Source: Bacteroidales bacterium
GTDB lineage: Bacteria; Bacteroidota; Bacteroidia; Bacteroidales; UBA3663
NCBI GenBank assembly: GCA_017632695.1
Contig: JAGBQS010000320.1
Span: forward strand, 1 to 7,008
DNA: 7,008 nucleotides
Reading direction: 5' to 3'
The notes under the pieces are model-generated. The model ran no database searches. It was not told the DNA's origin and saw only the letters and a program-made list of their open reading frames with translations. Shown piece after piece: positions 5,601 through 7,008 of this stretch. The first letter of the stretch is position 1, and each line of letters starts with the position of its first letter. Position numbers and translations under genes: made by a program.

Positions 5601-6691
5601 TGAGATTATCCATTATATTCTTAGCCTCGTTTCTGGCAGGCAGCGCCCTGATGGCACAGGAAGTCCGGAAAGTGTATGTGGGCGACAATCAGCATGCCGG
5701 TATTACCTACACCTTGCCGCAGACGGTTGTCCGTGTGCAGGCAACCGCCGTATGTACCCGCGTCAAGGCCGGAGAGTTTGCACCATACGCCGAGAAATAT
5801 CTGGGTATTACCGATGCCGTCCTGGACGACCGGACCGATTGGCAGATTACGGGCGTGACGCTCACACCTGCTGCCGCACCCGACACGTCACGCACCTTCC
5901 ATATCCAGTTCAACGAGAAGCAGCCCATGCCGACCTTCTACCTGACAAAGGAAGGCAGCCTGTGGAGTATTAACTGCGAACCCAATGTCACGAAGAAGAG
6001 CCAGCCGGAAGCCGCTGCCGAAGAGTCGGCCGACGAGGCTTCAAAGAAGAATAACCTGCGTCCCATTAATGTGATGACGGAGGAACTGCTTCGTGCCGGT
6101 TCGAAGGCCAAGCAGGCTGAGATTGCTGCCCGAGCCATATTCCGCATTCGCGAAAGCCGCCTGAACCTGCTGACCGGCGAGGTTGACAACCTGCCAGCCG
6201 ACGGTGCTTCGTTCCAGCTGGTGCTCGATAACCTGGAGGCTCAGGAAGCCGCCTATATGGAGCTTTTTACAGGTAAGACCACTGTCGAAACCTGTACCCG
6301 CGAGTTCGAGTTCCTGCCTGTTCAGGAAACCAAGAACCATGTATTGTTCCGGTTCTCGCATCACTACGGTTTTGTAGATGCCGACGATCTGTCGGGCGAG
6401 CCCTATCAGCTTTCGGTTTCCATGACCCACGATAACCGTCAGGTTCCGGAACTGACCGATGCCAAGGGCCGCAAGTTGCCGGTTGCCACAGGTGTGGCTT
6501 ACATCCAGCCGGGCAAAGCCAGCATCCGTCTGACGTCGCAGGGCGCTACGCTTGGCAGCGGCGAATGGCCGATGGCGCAGTTCGGACACGTCGAGTTCCT
6601 GCCTGCAACCCACTTTGCGCACAAGAATGCCCCGGTTTCGGCACTCTTCGACCCGCTGACCGGTTCCATGCAGCTGTATCAGGTGAAGTAA
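5600..6691 (+). CDS. DUF4831 family secreted/periplasmic protein
   Basis: A 363-residue protein whose N-terminus MRLSIIFLASFLAGSALMAQ looks like a type I signal peptide with probable cleavage after Ala19; no lipobox Cys is present. Family-typical segments follow: GITYTLPQTVVRV (34-46), AGEFAPYAEKYLGITDAV (57-74), and a C-terminal half beginning EELLRAGSKAKQAEIAARAI (161-180) and continuing through IRESRLNLLTGEVDNLPADG (183-202). LEAQEAAYMELFTGKT (212-227) is also conserved in my recollection of DUF4831. A charged low-complexity linker rich in Glu, Ala, Ser and Lys (about 131-152) separates the two halves. The function is unknown. The only Cys residues are at 52, 126 and 232. It lies 56 bases after recR, with the 33-base repeat between them, and is followed after 24 bases by an S41 peptidase gene. 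Both would act outside the cytoplasm, but no functional link is shown. Confidence 0.85.
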   Translation: MRLSIIFLASFLAGSALMAQEVRKVYVGDNQHAGITYTLPQTVVRVQATAVCTRVKAGEFAPYAEKYLGITDAVLDDRTDWQITGVTLTPAAAPDTSRTFHIQFNEKQPMPTFYLTKEGSLWSINCEPNVTKKSQPEAAAEESADEASKKNNLRPINVMTEELLRAGSKAKQAEIAARAIFRIRESRLNLLTGEVDNLPADGASFQLVLDNLEAQEAAYMELFTGKTTVETCTREFEFLPVQETKNHVLFRFSHHYGFVDADDLSGEPYQLSVSMTHDNRQVPELTDAKGRKLPVATGVAYIQPGKASIRLTSQGATLGSGEWPMAQFGHVEFLPATHFAHKNAPVSALFDPLTGSMQLYQVK

Positions 6692-6715
6692 ATAAACCTC
6701 AGACCTCAAACAACA

Positions 6716-7008
6716 ATGAACAAAAATATATGGACTCCCTTGTGGGTCAGCCTGCTGCTTGTACTGGGCATACTTAGCGGCCTGGATGTAGACGGTAGCA
6801 ACAAGTCCTCCAAGCAGGTGCGATCCGCTTACGTTCCCGTTTCGTCCGGGTTCGATTCAGCCGACGACGATCTGTCGACGGGCGATGCATCGGCCAAGAT
6901 GCTTTACCTCTTCGACCTGCTCAAGGACCGGTATGTCGATACCCTGAACCTTTCGAAGCTGGTTGAAGATGCCATTCCTGTCATTATCGAGGAGCTGGAT
7001 CCGCACAG
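6716..7008 (+). CDS. S41-family C-terminal processing peptidase, N-terminal part (3' end outside window)
   Basis: The ATG at 6716 opens a frame of 97 complete codons running off the window. The start MNKNIWTPLWVSLLLVLGILSG is a membrane anchor or uncleaved signal. It is followed by a Ser/Asp-rich linker and then KMLYLFDLLKDRYVDTLNLS and KLVEDAIPVIIEELDPH. The order of a helix containing the YVD motif, a LVEDAI helix and then LDPH is characteristic of the N-terminal helical region of CtpA/Prc-type tail-specific proteases, just before the PDZ domain (usually LDPHS). The PDZ domain and the Ser-Lys catalytic dyad lie beyond the window and cannot be checked. Such enzymes trim periplasmic or membrane proteins. 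It sits 24 bases after the DUF4831 stop, so the two are likely co-transcribed. Confidence 0.85.
   Translation, partial: MNKNIWTPLWVSLLLVLGILSGLDVDGSNKSSKQVRSAYVPVSSGFDSADDDLSTGDASAKMLYLFDLLKDRYVDTLNLSKLVEDAIPVIIEELDPH

Noticed and set aside
6692..6715. Repeated CCTCA in the DUF4831-peptidase gap
   Set aside because: Two five-base copies in a 24-base spacer carry no weight.

Overview
The window looks like ordinary core-chromosome DNA from a member of the order Bacteroidales (Bacteroidetes). The evidence is: a short phosphoglycerate dehydrogenase with the TPKKxGAQTAEAN signature, DUF1015 and DUF4831 family proteins, coding DNA of roughly 50-55% GC with strikingly AT-rich gaps, and start codons that lack a Shine-Dalgarno sequence. 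Genus cannot be set from this sequence. All recognised genes lie on the + strand and no mobile element, tRNA, rRNA or CRISPR was seen.

Layout. (1) 1-797 is the 3' part of a serA-type D-3-phosphoglycerate dehydrogenase, the first step of serine synthesis. (2) 798-881 is an 84-base gap almost filled by one long imperfect RNA hairpin (810-871) that ends 10 bases before the next start codon. (3) 882-2450 encodes a 522-residue hybrid-kinase-like protein with PAS, DHp-like, HATPase-like and receiver-like parts. The phosphoacceptor His, the N-box Mg-binding Asn, the D-box Asp, the receiver acidic pair and the receiver Lys all appear replaced, so it is probably a pseudokinase/pseudoreceiver regulator. 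(4) 2504-4829 holds three tightly packed genes: a DUF1015 protein, a five-helix Yip1-like membrane protein and smpB, joined by 1-base and 4-base overlaps. (5) 4878-5543 is recR, with an approximately 12-residue insert in its Toprim half. (6) 5535-5600 is an AT-rich imperfect 33-base tandem duplication running from the end of recR to the next start codon. (7) 5600-6691 is a secreted DUF4831 protein. (8) 6716-7008 is the start of an S41-family C-terminal processing peptidase, cut by the window edge.

How they fit. SerA and probably the DUF1015 protein belong to serine metabolism; smpB (trans-translation) and recR (recombinational repair) are housekeeping; DUF4831 and the S41 peptidase act in or beyond the inner membrane. 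No complete new system is evident. The features that most deserve a second look are the degenerate kinase (including a CxxCxxC motif exactly where the catalytic D-box should be), the long hairpin in front of it, and the DUF1015 protein as a possible serine-linked enzyme.
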